Source: Carallia brachiata
Lineage: Eukaryota; Streptophyta; Magnoliopsida; Malpighiales; Rhizophoraceae
Direction: 5' to 3'
Assembly: GCA_021464245.1 (NCBI GenBank)
Contig: JADCRB010000118.1
Span: 4,032,056 to 4,096,055, forward strand
Length of the DNA: 64,000 nt
Made by a program: the position numbers and the translations under genes. Below are positions 37,384 through 49,459 of the stretch, one piece after another. The first letter of the stretch is position 1. Each line of letters opens with the position of its first letter. The notes beneath the pieces were generated by a model. That model saw only the letters and a program-made list of their open reading frames with translations, was not told the DNA's origin and did no database searches.

Positions 37384-38530
37384 GCGGCCTAGGAAGAAAG
37401 TTGTCTGTACAGCTAACTGAGGCTAGTGTGAGCTTCCTCTTTTTCTTCGTTCCCATGTCACGATCTACGTCTCTACCTCTCTTTTTGGACAGGTATGAGC
37501 TGATTGAAAATAAAGTGGTTGCTTGTACCGGAAACTGTACATTGTGTAGTCTAAGGTTTATACATAGAGTTGCGCATGCTGAGGTTCAGATGCTGATCCC
37601 CACCTGATGCCCGTCCAGAGGAACAGTGAAGCCACCATACAGGTTCTAAAGGGTGTAAAGAATCATCAAATGTTGATGTAGTTTAAACCGTGACTGTACA
37701 AAATGTTGCTATGTGGAGAGTTGTAATGTCTAGGCGAGACCGGAGCTTTTTTCTCTTATGCATCGGTATTTGACCTTTTGCCTTAAATTACCTGAAGCAC
37801 ATTTTTCTTATGATATCGAGTTCCCGGTGCTTATCTCGACTGTGAGCCATGAGCCATGTTTTGATGGGTTCATTCCACTCCTATATACTGCTTCTAGTCC
37901 TAGTTGTTTATTTTACCCTTGCCTAAGGAGAGTTTGTGCCAAAATTTCCCATAAATTGTTTTTTCCTAGCAAAAATTTAACCGGAAATTACTTTTTATCT
38001 TCTTCTTTGCATGTTCCCGTTTGGCAAAGATTGGTGGGTTTGGAGAGGTGAGGTTTTATTAAGATGGCGTTGACACCATAAACTTGGTAACAACGTACAG
38101 AAGTTTCTTTTGACCTTTTTCTAAAAAAAGTCCTCTGCAGGGACTACCTTCTTTTATTTTTGACCTGAAATTTTGTTAGTACGCGTTGTAGGTCTACGAA
38201 TTGATGATTGGAAAGTCTCCCATAAAATTGTGACTAAGGAGGTGATGAAAGTTTTATGTTTTCTTGGTGCAACGAAGTAATCAACTTTCATGATCAGTTT
38301 AGGGACTCTAGCAAATTTGCTTATTCGACATTGTCATGGATGGTCATATTTTATTTCTTCATTTACAGTAACAAATTAAAAATTAGCAGTATTACTTTTT
38401 CATGATACTTAATTTATTTTTTTCGTTCAACATTTGGCTAGCAAAATTTTTGCTCTATGTGGCATTTAAACATGCATTGTTATTTCTTTCATCAAGCAAG
38501 GAAAATGCCATTTCTGGATGATAGTTAAAA
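37384..38530. other. Pumilio 3' UTR and convergent intergenic gap
   Basis: This gap separates the convergent Pumilio (+) and chloroplast-protein (-) genes. The first few hundred bases are the Pumilio 3' UTR. I found no UGUANAUA element in that part, so there is no sign of autoregulation. No gene is seen. Confidence 0.5.
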
Positions 38531-38586
38531 ATTGGCTACAAAAGATCGTTTGGAAGATTACGCGCCACGAAATTGGATCGAGCTAA

Positions 38587-39394
38587 CTATGTGGCATCAT
38601 CATCAACCTCTTCAATTTTTTGCCCGAAACCTCTTGGCCCAGCCCTTGCTCTCACCTTTCCTTTCTTCTTGCCTTTCTGCTTCTTGCTCGCCTCTTCCTT
38701 CTCAAACTTCTCTTTCTCTCTCTTCTGCAAGAAATCCGTCACTCCTAAGTAGATTACCTGCACAACAAATCCTACCCCATTTGACCAAACATTCCAGATT
38801 CCAAGCTCACAACTTCAAAAGCAAGGACCCCATCAAAAGACAACAATTCGATAAAGAGAAAAAGAACAAAGAAAAGGCAGCACACACGCAATTGAGCAAT
38901 TACCCACATTTCAAAATGACATCTTTGATCAAATTTACAAAATCCCATTATGAAAAATCTTCCAAAAATGTCAACTTTGGCATCTTTGATAAAATTTACA
39001 AAATCCCATTATGCAGAATTTTCCAAAAATTTGGGCCTCTCCATTTATACTTTACCCCAATAGTAAGAACAGAGAGGATGGCAAAGGCAATGAAGAGTAG
39101 GACTGATACGAAAGTGCCAACTCCATCATCAGTGGCAGGAACACTCTCAACTGGGATTGAATCTGAAGGCAAAGCTTCCTCTGGGGCAGCCGAAGCTCTC
39201 CAAAATTGGGTCTTCCTTTGCTGAAATTGTTGAGAAAGGTTGGTGCTTTTTGGAGGGTTAGGAGTGGATAAGGAGAGAGGCGATGTGAAGGGTATGGTTA
39301 AGTTGTGGGTGTTGTGAAAAGTGAGTGGAGGCTTGTGCTTGGAAAAGGAAAGGAAAGGTGATGGAGACAGTGATATTGTTGAGGTCATAGCCAT
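38587..39394 (-). CDS. chloroplast single-pass membrane protein of unknown function
   Basis: Two exons, 39056-39394 and 38587-38757, joined by a phase-0 GT-AG intron; 510 nt, 169 residues. The first 65 residues are rich in Ser, Thr, Pro and His with few acidic residues, as expected of a chloroplast transit peptide. One transmembrane helix spans about residues 94-118 (TFVSVLLFIAFAILSVLTIG, continuing VIYLGV). It is followed by DFLQKREKEKFEKEE, a Lys-rich stretch (SKKQKGKKKGK) and an acidic end (EEVDDDAT). The short highly conserved-looking helix-plus-KRE tail suggests a thylakoid or envelope anchor with a stromal basic tail, but I do not recognise a named family and assign no function. The intron contains a 61-bp tandem duplication. 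The gene is convergent with Pumilio. Confidence 0.85.
38919..39035. repeat. 61-bp tandem duplication inside the intron
   Basis: catctttgatcaaatttaca (38920) recurs as catctttgataaaatttaca (38981). The following 'aaatcccattatg' and 'ttccaaaaat' are shared too. Two copies, 61-nt period, lying wholly between the two exons of the chloroplast-protein gene. Confidence 0.85.
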
Positions 39395-39399
39395 GGCTC

Positions 39400-42300
39400 A
39401 TCTGCCAGTGTTTGTATCAGTTCTCTCCTTTCTGACTTCAGGCTGCGCTGGTCAATGTCAAGGAGGCTGAAAGTGGTAACCTGAGCCACTCCTCATGGGC
39501 AGGACGCCAACTCGGTCCACCTCCAAAGTTGGAGAAAGATTGGGCTACCTGGAATTGGCCTTTTTGATTTTGTTTTGTTTTTTTTTTTTTTTTTCATAAA
39601 GTTTTCATCTTATTTGAAGTCCGTACAGTATTCTCGGACTGAGAATAGTGTACGGATAACATTAACTCGTCTTCTTCTATCTTCAACTCTTAATCAATTA
39701 CCGAGCTACCAATTTCAAAAGAATAATGTATATATGAAAATAACTCTTAGTTTTTTTTTACCAACAAAAAATATGTATCAGTGGATGACAAGTTGGTCAT
39801 TACATATGTAGACTAACGTCTGAGTTACTGTTACTGTCCTCATTCAATCGATCTTACAGATAAGGTCTACCATTTGACTACTGTTGAGTCTGAACGTAAT
39901 TTTTCTAAATTAACTACAGCCTAAATAAGTTTTGAACCCGCCCTAGCTCGCGCGTAGCTTGCTACTAGGTATTAGAGAGTATTGCATCCAACTTGTGCAG
40001 GCGGAGACTCAACCCTAAATCATCAGTAGAAGATGTATTCTGAATTATCGTCTGACTGTCGCCTCAAGTGGTAAAATAACTTCATTTGAAGTTTCTTCTA
40101 CAAAGGCATAAGTAATCTACGTAACAATCAATTATTTGGCATTATGATCATTTTTTCAATTAGGTCCAACCAAAATGAGACTTCAAGAACTGACTTCTGT
40201 AATATACAGGTATTGGTTGGTAATTCACACAAATACATGCACATCAATCATTATATGCCTTTTGGCCTTGAACAAATCCAAGTCTTGTATTTTAAATAAC
40301 TGCAAATGATCTTCCTTCTTTTTTTTTTTTTTAACACAAAATGATCTTCTATTTAAGCAGCAAAACTTGTCTAAATTTTAATGCTAATCTAATCTTCGAT
40401 GGCAAGATTCATCTCTTTCTAGCTTAGCTTATTTCTACCCAAAAATTTCCTCTTAGTTCATAGTTCACCATAGGAAATTCCACCCCTTTTCTCCAATAAT
40501 CATTAACAAGAGCATTTAAGTGTAACTCAACGAAATTTATAACAACAAAACTTTAATCGCAAATTTAACTCAACGAAATTTAGCAAGTTTCAATTTGTGA
40601 GTTTGGTTTTTTGCCTTTATGTTGATGAAGTGCGGTTCCCCATCTCCATCTGTACCATCGTGCAAGCTCTTACAACTCTCATCTAAATTGACCTTTAATT
40701 AAAAAAAAAAACCCCCAAAATCAATTTCACGAAACTTTTATCTTTATCTTTTTCTCTTCTTTTTTTTTTTTTCGGTATTTAAAACTGGTTTATGTTGCAC
40801 AAGCTGCTTACAGGTCTTTTTTATCTGGCCAATCGACAACGAATTTCTTTTTGTTGCCAACCATTGTTATGTAATATATCGTATGAACATTACGTGGAAG
40901 CCAACATCTATTTCCCTTTTTGATAATTCTCTCCAACTTGCAAAGAAAATGACGTTTGAATGAGACAATTGTCGCTCTTTTATGATAAGGACTAAGGAGC
41001 TTAGTGCATAGCTGATAGTGGATAAGGTTTAATGGTAATTATTGCACTTTAGTTTTTGTAACAATAAAGAAAAGAGTTCATCTATTGGTGCTTAGTTGAG
41101 TAATACTGAAATTATTTTTCAAAATATATAAAAAAGGATTAGAAGTTAAAAGAAATAAAATAGTATAATCTTTTACAGAATAAAACAACATAATCACTTT
41201 AGCTTTAATTTTATTATAATTAATGATTTAGTCTTTCAAAACATATTCTTAATTAACATTTACACTATATGCACCCAAAAAAAAAACATTTACACTTTAA
41301 ATATAAATCTAATAATAATTATGATAGTATAATATGACGTTCGTTTCAAAGATATTTATTGGTTCTTACACATTTATGAGACTTTTTATGAGTAGGTTTC
41401 TCTAAAAATCTTGTCCGTTGATGAATTCTTACCATTTCACGAATATATAAATTCAACTAATAATATCATCTCATACGAATGTAAAGCAATATGCAAATCA
41501 GTGGATCAGTGGTAAGTTAATATGTCTATACGCTCGACGTATCGAATTTGAATATCAGGGCAAATGCCCTTCATTAACAATGGCTAAGTGGCTTTAGTGG
41601 CAAAAGATTGTGGACTGCGTTTAAAATAAGACTCGACCGTCGGGATACTAGTAGGAGAGGTTAGTTGGTGCTACTAATTCTCGCATGGTATGTTTAACTC
41701 ATTTGAGGCTTGTTAAATAAGTTATTTAAACGGGAGATACTCCGATTTTGACCTAAAGATCCGATGAATAATATGTCGGCGATTAGATTTTTTTTTGAGA
41801 AAAAAAACACAAATGTAAAGTTATATTAATTTTTTGGTAAAATATTAATTACAAGATATTTTCTTCAATCCTTTTCCTCTAATTACAAAAAGAAATGCCT
41901 TTTATTAGTTCCCCTGCCCAATGATCACCCCCATACATGTGTCCAAAAAAAACAAAATATCATTTAACTAAAAAATTTAAAAGTAAATCGTATATTAGCA
42001 AAGCTTAATTGAATTAGTTGACTTTATCGTCCCAAAACTTAGCCAACGTGGCAATAGAAGCTATTTATCCAACGAGCGTTCCCCGCCCACTGATTTCTTC
42101 GGCATGTTCAAAATTGAATAAGGAGACCATTACTGCCATTTTTTATGAGATAGTAGTAGATTTATAATTTATATAATAATATTTAATAATTTATTTATTT
42201 TTAAATTTAATTATTTAATAATTTATATTATATTATTGAAGATGACAATTTATTGATATTTTAGTATATTTCTCTCAACATTAACTTAAATTCAAATTTT

Positions 42301-43200
42301 TGAATTCGTATTCTTTTCGGACATCTAAAGTTGGGTGGCTGCTTAAATACCAAAAGATTGAGCGCAGCGTTCAAGTTTTAAACTTGTTAATACTATAGTT
42401 AAATTTAAAAGAGATCTATTTCAGGTTCAATAGTGGGTATTTCTTTTAAAAAAAATTGAATAAAAGCTGTAAAATGACAAAAGTTAACTTTCAACCTAAA
42501 AATTGGATAACTATCACATTTATAATTAATAAAAAAAATTTATATCACAGTATTCACATATATCTAATTAAAACTAAACTCTTTAGAATTTTCAATATGA
42601 ATGAAAGAGTATCACTACATCACTTAACTTAGATGTACATTAAATAGGCAAAATTAAAAACAAAGATTTTTGAATTACTTTAATAAAGATCAAAAGACAA
42701 AACATGTGATTAATTAATATTTGTTGCTAACTACTTAAATTTAAGTGAAATAATTTTTGTTAAGAAAAAGGTATAATTCCTAAAAAGAATAAAGATAAAT
42801 ATTACAAAAATTTATTCATTAAATTTCATAAGAAGTTTTTAAGTTTTAAAATCATATTAAATTTATTAAAAATTTAATTTAAAAAATAAAATAAAATAAT
42901 TAAAATTCTTTATCATGTCAATAAAAAATTAAATAATAAAAATTATAAAATAAATTTCGTACTGCTTAAATAAAAAATGAAAAAATATTTAATAAAATTT
43001 TTTAAAATACAGTGTTACACTGAGATGTTAAAAAGTAACGGTCAAATTTAAAAAGCAAAGAAAATCCTGAAAAAGCAAACGACCTTTTCACAAGTGGCAC
43101 CTGTCGCCCGATCGCGCGTGTCGAAAATCAGAAATTTCACTTCCTATCCACCACCTGCTGCCCAGTTCGTGGTTTTTGGCTGTGGGCGGGAATCAAAAAA
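39400..43200. other. intergenic DNA, no gene seen
   Basis: 3.8 kb with no supported gene. The left end is the promoter of the chloroplast-protein gene. The region around 41510-41760 is less AT-rich and has two tRNA-like box A/B pairs (gtggtaagtt...tcgaatttga; tggctaagtgg), compatible with a decayed SINE. 42160-43020 is extremely AT-rich. Confidence 0.4.
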
Positions 43201-43282
43201 CGTGGCGGCTTAAAAGAGCGAGTACAAAGCGATTGAAAATCTAAGAGAGTGAAAGATATAGATATTTTAGTTTAGAGGATCA

Positions 43283-43291
43283 AAAATATCT
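43283..43291 (+). promoter_or_regulatory. evening element upstream of LUX
   Basis: A perfect AAAATATCT lies 435 nt before the LUX start codon. This is the evening element bound by CCA1/LHY, and LUX orthologues are known to be evening-phased through it. ACGTGG-type G-box-like cores lie nearby (about 43200 and 43305). Confidence 0.75.
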
Positions 43292-43681
43292 GGCTCACTC
43301 GCCCACGTTGGCACCAAGACCGATCTGGAAATCAGACACTGCGCTTTTTTGCTCTGTCCGGAAAGTACCCAAAAAAATTGCAAAAAATGATAATAAAAAT
43401 AAATAAAATTTGGTACTCAATATTTAAGTTTAGTATTTATGTTACGATGAATTTAATTATTTTTTATAAAAATAATTAAATTCATAAGAAAATAAATATA
43501 TACTCGAAATAAGCTATCAATTTGAGTCCCTTTTTATCTTTCTTTTCATCCAAACAACTCCAAACCAGAGCCATTTTTCTGAAAATCTGACCCGACGACC
43601 CAATCAACCGACCCAGTTGCCGATTCAATTCATACATACAGGGCTGAACTGAATTTCCCAGGACCAAAGCTCAAAATTTCT

Positions 43682-43712
43682 GAATATATATATATATATA
43701 TTTTTTTTTTTT
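43682..43712 (+). repeat. (TA)n/(T)n simple repeat in the LUX leader
   Basis: A TA run followed by a T run, ending 14 nt before the start codon, so it lies in the 5' UTR. It may be length-variable. Confidence 0.8.
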
Positions 43713-43725
43713 GGTTATCAGAAGT

Positions 43726-44829
43726 ATGGGAGAAGAAGTGAAGATGAGTGAATATGAAGCCGACGGTGAAGAAGAAGAGAATGGTGAAGAAGTGGAGGAA
43801 GATAGGGTTGCAGAGTGGGAGATGGGTCTGCCAACCGCCGCTGACTTGACTCCCTTGTCGCAGCTTTTGATTCCGCCGGAGCTGGCCTCGGCGTTCAGCG
43901 TCTCGCCGGAGCCGTCTCGGACTGTTCTCGACGTCAACCGGGCTTCCCAAACAACTCTCTCCAGCCTCCACGGCGGCAACGGCGGTGGGCAGTTGTCTTC
44001 GAATAACAACTTCAAGTCGTATAATGGCGAGGAGCCGGCCGCTGCCCCCGACCCGATGGCGGCCGAGGAGGAGGAGGAGGTAGAGGAGAATAACGCGGCG
44101 GATGGGGATTCGTCGAGGAAGTTGAGGAAGATTGGTTCGGAGGAGGCGGATTCGGCGCTGAGAATGGAGAATTGCGGAGGCGATGGCGATCAGTCGTCGG
44201 CGGCGGCGAGGACGTTGAAAAGGCCGCGGCTTGTGTGGACGCCGCAGCTGCACAAGAGGTTCGTGGACGTGGTGGCCCACTTGGGCATCAAGAACGCCGT
44301 TCCCAAGACGATTATGCAGTTGATGAACGTGGAGGGTCTGACCCGTGAGAATGTGGCCAGTCACTTGCAAAAGTACCGCCTTTACTTGAAGAGGATGCAG
44401 GGGCTGTCCAGTGAAGGACCCTCGTCCTCCGATCAGCTTTTCGCATCCACCCCCGTACCCCCGAGTCTGCACGAGAACAGCAGCGGTAGTGGTGATGGCG
44501 GCGGCGGCGGCGGTAGCGGTAATGGTTCCTTCCATGGAAATGGTCATTTGGGAATGCCAATGTCAGTGCCTTATCATCAGGCCGGGGCCATGATGCCAAT
44601 GCCAGTGTATGGCCACATTGGTATGCAGATGGGAAACAATCATCACCGTCATCATCCACATCATAATCAACAAAATCATCATCATCATCATCATCATTAT
44701 CATGGTTTTGATGGGAATTCTCCATATATTATGTACCAGCAGAGGGATTGGACTGGGAAGAACTATGGTTCGGTTGTATCATACCCACACCATCATCCTC
44801 ATCATGTTGCTCCCAATGGCAATACGTGA
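43726..44829 (+). CDS. LUX: LUX ARRHYTHMO / PCL1, GARP-MYB clock transcription factor
   Basis: Intronless, 367 residues, intact. LUX is the DNA-binding subunit of the evening complex with ELF3 and ELF4, which represses growth and daytime clock genes at night. The start at 43726 gives [11 protein letters not shown], matching the family N-terminus; the in-frame codons just before it are not ATG. The conserved EWEMGLP block follows, then SFS-type [21 protein letters not shown]. The single GARP/MYB DNA-binding domain spans about residues 163-222 ([20 protein letters not shown]... with the SHLQKY signature at 212-217). The C-terminal third is Gly-rich then strongly His-rich (a CAT repeat run at about 44640-44705). 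An evening element sits upstream. The very GC-rich coding region gives long spurious frames on both strands, which are not genes. Confidence 0.96.
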   Translation: MGEEVKMSEYEADGEEEENGEEVEEDRVAEWEMGLPTAADLTPLSQLLIPPELASAFSVSPEPSRTVLDVNRASQTTLSSLHGGNGGGQLSSNNNFKSYNGEEPAAAPDPMAAEEEEEVEENNAADGDSSRKLRKIGSEEADSALRMENCGGDGDQSSAAARTLKRPRLVWTPQLHKRFVDVVAHLGIKNAVPKTIMQLMNVEGLTRENVASHLQKYRLYLKRMQGLSSEGPSSSDQLFASTPVPPSLHENSSGSGDGGGGGGSGNGSFHGNGHLGMPMSVPYHQAGAMMPMPVYGHIGMQMGNNHHRHHPHHNQQNHHHHHHHYHGFDGNSPYIMYQQRDWTGKNYGSVVSYPHHHPHHVAPNGNT

Positions 44830-47800
44830 ATTTATCAACAGTCCTATTTGAAACAGCCATAGCGATGGAAGAGGTGGGGCTTTTTAATTGGATTGATGAT
44901 TTATAAATAGGTTGCCAATTTTTGGGTATTCACTTATGAAGGTTTAATTTTGGTTGCCATCTATTGTCACTACTATTCGGTTTGGTGTTATGTGCACAAT
45001 TCTATTGTTTAGGACCTACTTTTAATCGTCAAAATCAGATTGTACGACACTAGCTTCCTCGAGAAGCTGTGTTGTGCTCGGGATTAGGTGCTTAGAACTG
45101 GTTCTCTGACCTGAGGTGGAGTGTTTCTTCAGGTACATAGTGGATGCAGTATCCATTTTCCTTTGTATGGCTGAGGTTTCTTGGTATGCTATGCACGTTG
45201 TTATGCACTTTCTATTATTATGAAGCAAGATATCACCAGCATTGAAATGTTTCTATGCTGTAAATTATGTGAAAAATATGATCTATTGTTGACAGAATAC
45301 CTGGATAGGGGCAGAAATGGGTGTTTTAGAATGTCTCAAATGGATTTGATTTTTCTCTCTTTTTCTGTCTATGACAGGGCAGTTTTATGTCTATTGATAC
45401 GTGCCATCCAAATACGGAAATAGGCATGAAAATAAGATGCAGTGACATTTTAAAGACAAGACCATAATCAGTTACATTTTAAAGACCACAAAAAAAAAAA
45501 AAAAAGCACAAAAGCCAATTCGGTCTACATAACCATACAAGACGATACTAACCATCCAAGAATATTTGTTGTCAGTTTCAGAAGGAAGAGGAGCTGTTGG
45601 CCTGATGCGGATGGGAGAGGAATCTCTCGTTGACTCCACTCATGAATTGATGTTGTCATCTCCTCCTCCGCCTTCACTGCCATTTTCCGTCTTATTTGCA
45701 CATTTCTTCTGTGTTATTGTGATGTATCCTCTCGACTTGGGAAACAACAGTGCTTTAGTGAAATTATCAATGCGGGACTTGTCGTTAGATAAAACCACAT
45801 TCTGGTTCGTCATTTTTCCACTATAGATTTGAACCTGGAAATTTTCAAACACACACACACACATTTAACACCCAGAATTAACATACTCAGATTAATCTCA
45901 GAAAGGAGCTTTGTCAAAGAGTCTCATATTCATACAACATATTCAGTGTGCATACCTACTTAATTGAGAAATCTGTGGAAAAGGGGCAGGGGAGGAATGA
46001 GAAAAGAGCAGGAAAAAAACAGGGTGAGGGAAAGGGCTGCTAATGATTTTTTGGGTTGAAAGTAGGTGTCTTTCAACAGGGTCTCCGTTACAGTTTTTTT
46101 TTCACCTGCCATTATTTATTATATGTTTTCCCTTTTGGTTCCACCAGAATTGGCTGGACGAGAATGAAAGCTTGTGGTATCTAACATATGCTGCCATATC
46201 TTTGTGGTTGGTGCTGATCTCTTTGAATTGATTTTACTTAATTGTGTCCCTTGATTATTAAAAGAAAAAAGGTTCACAGACTTCAAGTTTACCCTTTTTT
46301 CAGCGAGGTCACATTACAGGTTCTAATTCCATGTTGGCTGTTAAATGTTTGCTTTTATATTTGGGCTTTTCATTCCTATGGCGATAAACAATTACAATTT
46401 ATGCTTTTTGTCCTTGTGTAGATTTTGAAGTTTGAGCAAAATGGGAATTTGGTTGAACTCTTGGAAGTGGCTGAAAATATTTGCACTGGAAAACAGGGGA
46501 GCTATTTTCAGGATGAAGTATATTGTCAAAGCATATTCCTATCGTGATCAGTTTTGCATGAATCGGGATTGCTTGCAATCCTTCTCTTGGCATGTTTCTG
46601 TTGTAGTTAGGACCCCTCAGCATTACGTTACCGTTGCATCCGACGATGAGAAATCATTTTGGCATTCGTAGCCATCACTTGTGATTGGCATGTCATGGTC
46701 TTAATTGATGAACTAGAAATCATTGTTTCTTGTTCTTAATTGATGAATGTCATAATGTATTATGGGACATGCTAAACCTTCTTTCTCGGCATCAAAGTTA
46801 TTAAAGAAACAGCAAGCAATTAAGCAGTCTTACTCATTCTTTTTAGTTCTTCGATCTTTTGCTTTTCTGTTGACAATTACAGATAAATGAATCGCGAGCA
46901 CATGTATTTATGCCAGCATCCTACCCTAGATCATTGCCTTTATTTCATCTGTCACATCAGGTTGTGAATTCTCATTCTGGAAAAATTTTGTTGTATGTTG
47001 TTATCTCTTTTTTGGTCCACTCTTGTTCTATACCTCTTGTTTAACTCTAGGTTTGAATCTCTTGTACAAAATGAAGGCAGCATGTCCGCTGCTGTCAGGG
47101 AACTAATGCAAACTTGTAGTAATGGGAATGAATTTGTGAAGCAAAATGGTGGTTGAAGCACATTTAAACCAGAAGCAATATCTCGAGTAACTGCATCCGA
47201 TGTAGCTTCCATGTCATTTTTGTTTTTCTGGCTACCTTACAGTTGTTTAGCCATCACTTGTGATTGGCTTGTCATGGCCTTCGGAATTCTTCGTCCCCAG
47301 TAAATGCCTAACATTTTACTTTCAGAAAGGCTACTTCTCTGTGGTCTTTTCCTTATGCTTTACAAAAAGCCTGTTTCTGTCACTTTTCTGCTGACTTCTT
47401 CTCCACCACCAAGCATCTTGAAGAAATGCCTTCTTTCCCATCACAGAAGGTTTGTTTCAAAGAGTCCTTTATTATTTTTTTTTTCTCGAACTTCGTGAAG
47501 AACTCCATTCTATCTCGCCCTCCTTACAAACAAAAAAGTGGGGCTGTGCCCGAGTTGTACACTCCCTTCTTTACACGGAACATGCTTCATACTTTGCATC
47601 AAGTTCTTTGAGATCTGCAGAAACCTACCTGCTATATCAAGCCATTTATCCTTCAAATTTTGCTTATGGATACAAATTCCTCGAGTCATAATCAATGGCT
47701 TACAAGCAGAGACTAAATATGGCCAAATCCCTAGGAGCAGCCGATGCACAGGCAGTCCTGGAATTAGCCCGTGCAAAAGCTTTCTTGAGCATCATGCTTA
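44830..47800. other. LUX 3' flank and unresolved gene-like fragments
   Basis: Composition is genic rather than repeat-like, but no complete gene can be assembled. On plus, 46415-46510 reads as a possible exon (...LKFEQNGNLVELLEVAENICTG...), and 47050-47155 as another (FESLVQNEGSMSAAVRELM...). On minus, about 45840-45500 has a peptide-like stretch broken by one stop. A 30-nt segment (agccatcacttgtgattggc...) occurs at about 46671 and again at 47250. I recognise no family; these may be decayed gene remnants or UTR exons. Confidence 0.3.
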
Positions 47801-47804
47801 CATA

Positions 47805-49452
47805 TCAGCTTGACTCTATCCAGCTGCACCCAGAAAAATTTTTGAACTTTCTTCTCTTTATCATCATCTTAGACCTTGCAAAATTCGCCCAACTCCCTGA
47901 ATCAGCATATAAATTTGAGAGTAACAATTTGTTTCCCGCATTCCCAGGCTCAAGCGCAGCCAAATGCGTGGCTGCTATCTCTCCCAGATCTATGTTCCCA
48001 TGATTCCTACATGCCCCTAATAAAGCTCCCCACACAAACAAATCGGGTTGAATAGGCATCATCTTGATCATGTTATAAGCCTCAGAAAGTTTTCCAGCTT
48101 TACCAAGAAGATCCACCATGCATGCATAATGCTCCAATCTTGGAACAATTTTGTACTTTTCTTGCATCAAAAGAAACAAACTTTTTCCAAGTTCAACATT
48201 CCTGCATGACAACAAGCTGTGAGGACAGCTGTGAAAGTCAAGTGATCAAGCTTCTTTTCCTCTACCTTCTCCATGTAATTGAAAAGCTCAATTGCCTCAT
48301 GGCAGTGACCATGGTTTGCATAACCAAAAATCATTGAATTCCAGGTCACGGTGTTTCTGTCAGGCATCTTCTGAAACAACACCCTTGCTTGAGATATAAA
48401 TCCGCATTTTGCATACATATCCACAAGAGCACTCCTTACATATATATCATGTTCAACTCCACCCACTATTGCATAGCCATGTATCTCCCTTCCACGCTTC
48501 ACATTCGCTTCAGTTGCACAAGCAGGCAAGAGGCTACTAAGTGTAGCAGAACTCGGACGAACCCCATATCCTAACATCTGTTTAAATGTGTCGAAAGCAG
48601 CCTCATTGTGAAAATTCTGCACCAACCCAGATATAATAGAAGTCCAAGAAACTACATCAGGCTGCACCCCATTGAAGATCATCAATTCAAAAATCTTCGA
48701 GGCCATCCCTTCATCCCCATTCTGCGCAAACCCGGCGACCAACGTATTCCATGTTACTAAATTTGGCTTAAGACAAAATTTTTGCATTCTTTCTACCAGA
48801 ACATATCCTTTTCCTGGACACCCATTATGGGTGTAACCCGAAACCATGGTGTTCAATGCCACCAAGTCCTTTTCCACCATCCCATCAAAAACAAGCCGCG
48901 CCTTTTCAACTTGTCCGCATCTGGCATACATATCAATCAATGCACTAGTAACAAAAACGTCCGATTTAACCAAATACTTCAAAGTAAAACCGTGCAATGC
49001 CTTTCCGGCTGCGATATCAAACACATGACCACAAGCTTTGAGAACGCTTGGAATGACAAACTCGTTGGCTCTTAAACCCTGGTTAGCATCTCAGAGAAGA
49101 TATCTAAAGCTTCCTGGTAATACCCACATCGAGAATAAGCCCCGATGAGTACGATCCAACGACGGGCATTCGTCTGCGGAATTTTGTCGAACAGTTTCCG
49201 AGCGTCTGATAAATGTTTAGTATCAACGTAGAACGACATGAGTTTTGACGCAAAGTGTGTCAAGCGAGCCAACCCATTTACGATCAGGTGGGCGTGCAGG
49301 ATTCTGCCGTGGTATAATGCTTGATCAACGGCGTAGGTTTTGATTAGTTTGGCGTAGGTATCTGAAGACGATTGAAATGAACGGCATTTGATGGGAATGC
49401 CTAGGTGGGGTCGGAGGAATGCCGTGTCCTTGATAACTTGGTGCATATGCAT
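47805..49452 (-). CDS. pentatricopeptide repeat (PPR) protein, PLS/E type (two apparent frameshifts)
   Basis: An intronless gene of about 549 residues once two breaks are bridged. PPR proteins are helical-repeat RNA-binding proteins that edit, splice or stabilise organelle transcripts. The N-terminus (MHMHQVIKDTAF, second Met two codons on) precedes tandem P/L/S motifs such as LHAHLIVNGL, LISAY-like IGAYSRCG, SALIDMYARCGQVEKAR, TWNTLVAGFAQNG and SALVDMYAKCG. An E-type end follows (HYACMVDLLGKAG, FVWGALLGACR, LLSNLYA..G, GCSWIESS). There is no DYW domain. Break one at 49077-49079: three C (GGG on minus) where four would rejoin EMLTR with GLRANEF. Break two at 48199-48200: two T where three would rejoin CCHAG with NVELGKS. 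Both are one-base homopolymer losses. Final residues after SWIE are short, so the protein probably ends at the E motif. Confidence 0.9.
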
Positions 49453-49459
49453 TGCTTCA

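Noticed and set aside
38532..39224. 230-codon plus-strand frame
   Set aside because: It lies antisense across both exons and the intron of the chloroplast protein gene, whose spliced product makes sense; this frame does not.
43630..44547. Long open frame on the minus strand across LUX (305 codons)
   Set aside because: It is the GC-rich antisense shadow of LUX, with no family motif and Arg/Leu-rich composition typical of shadows.
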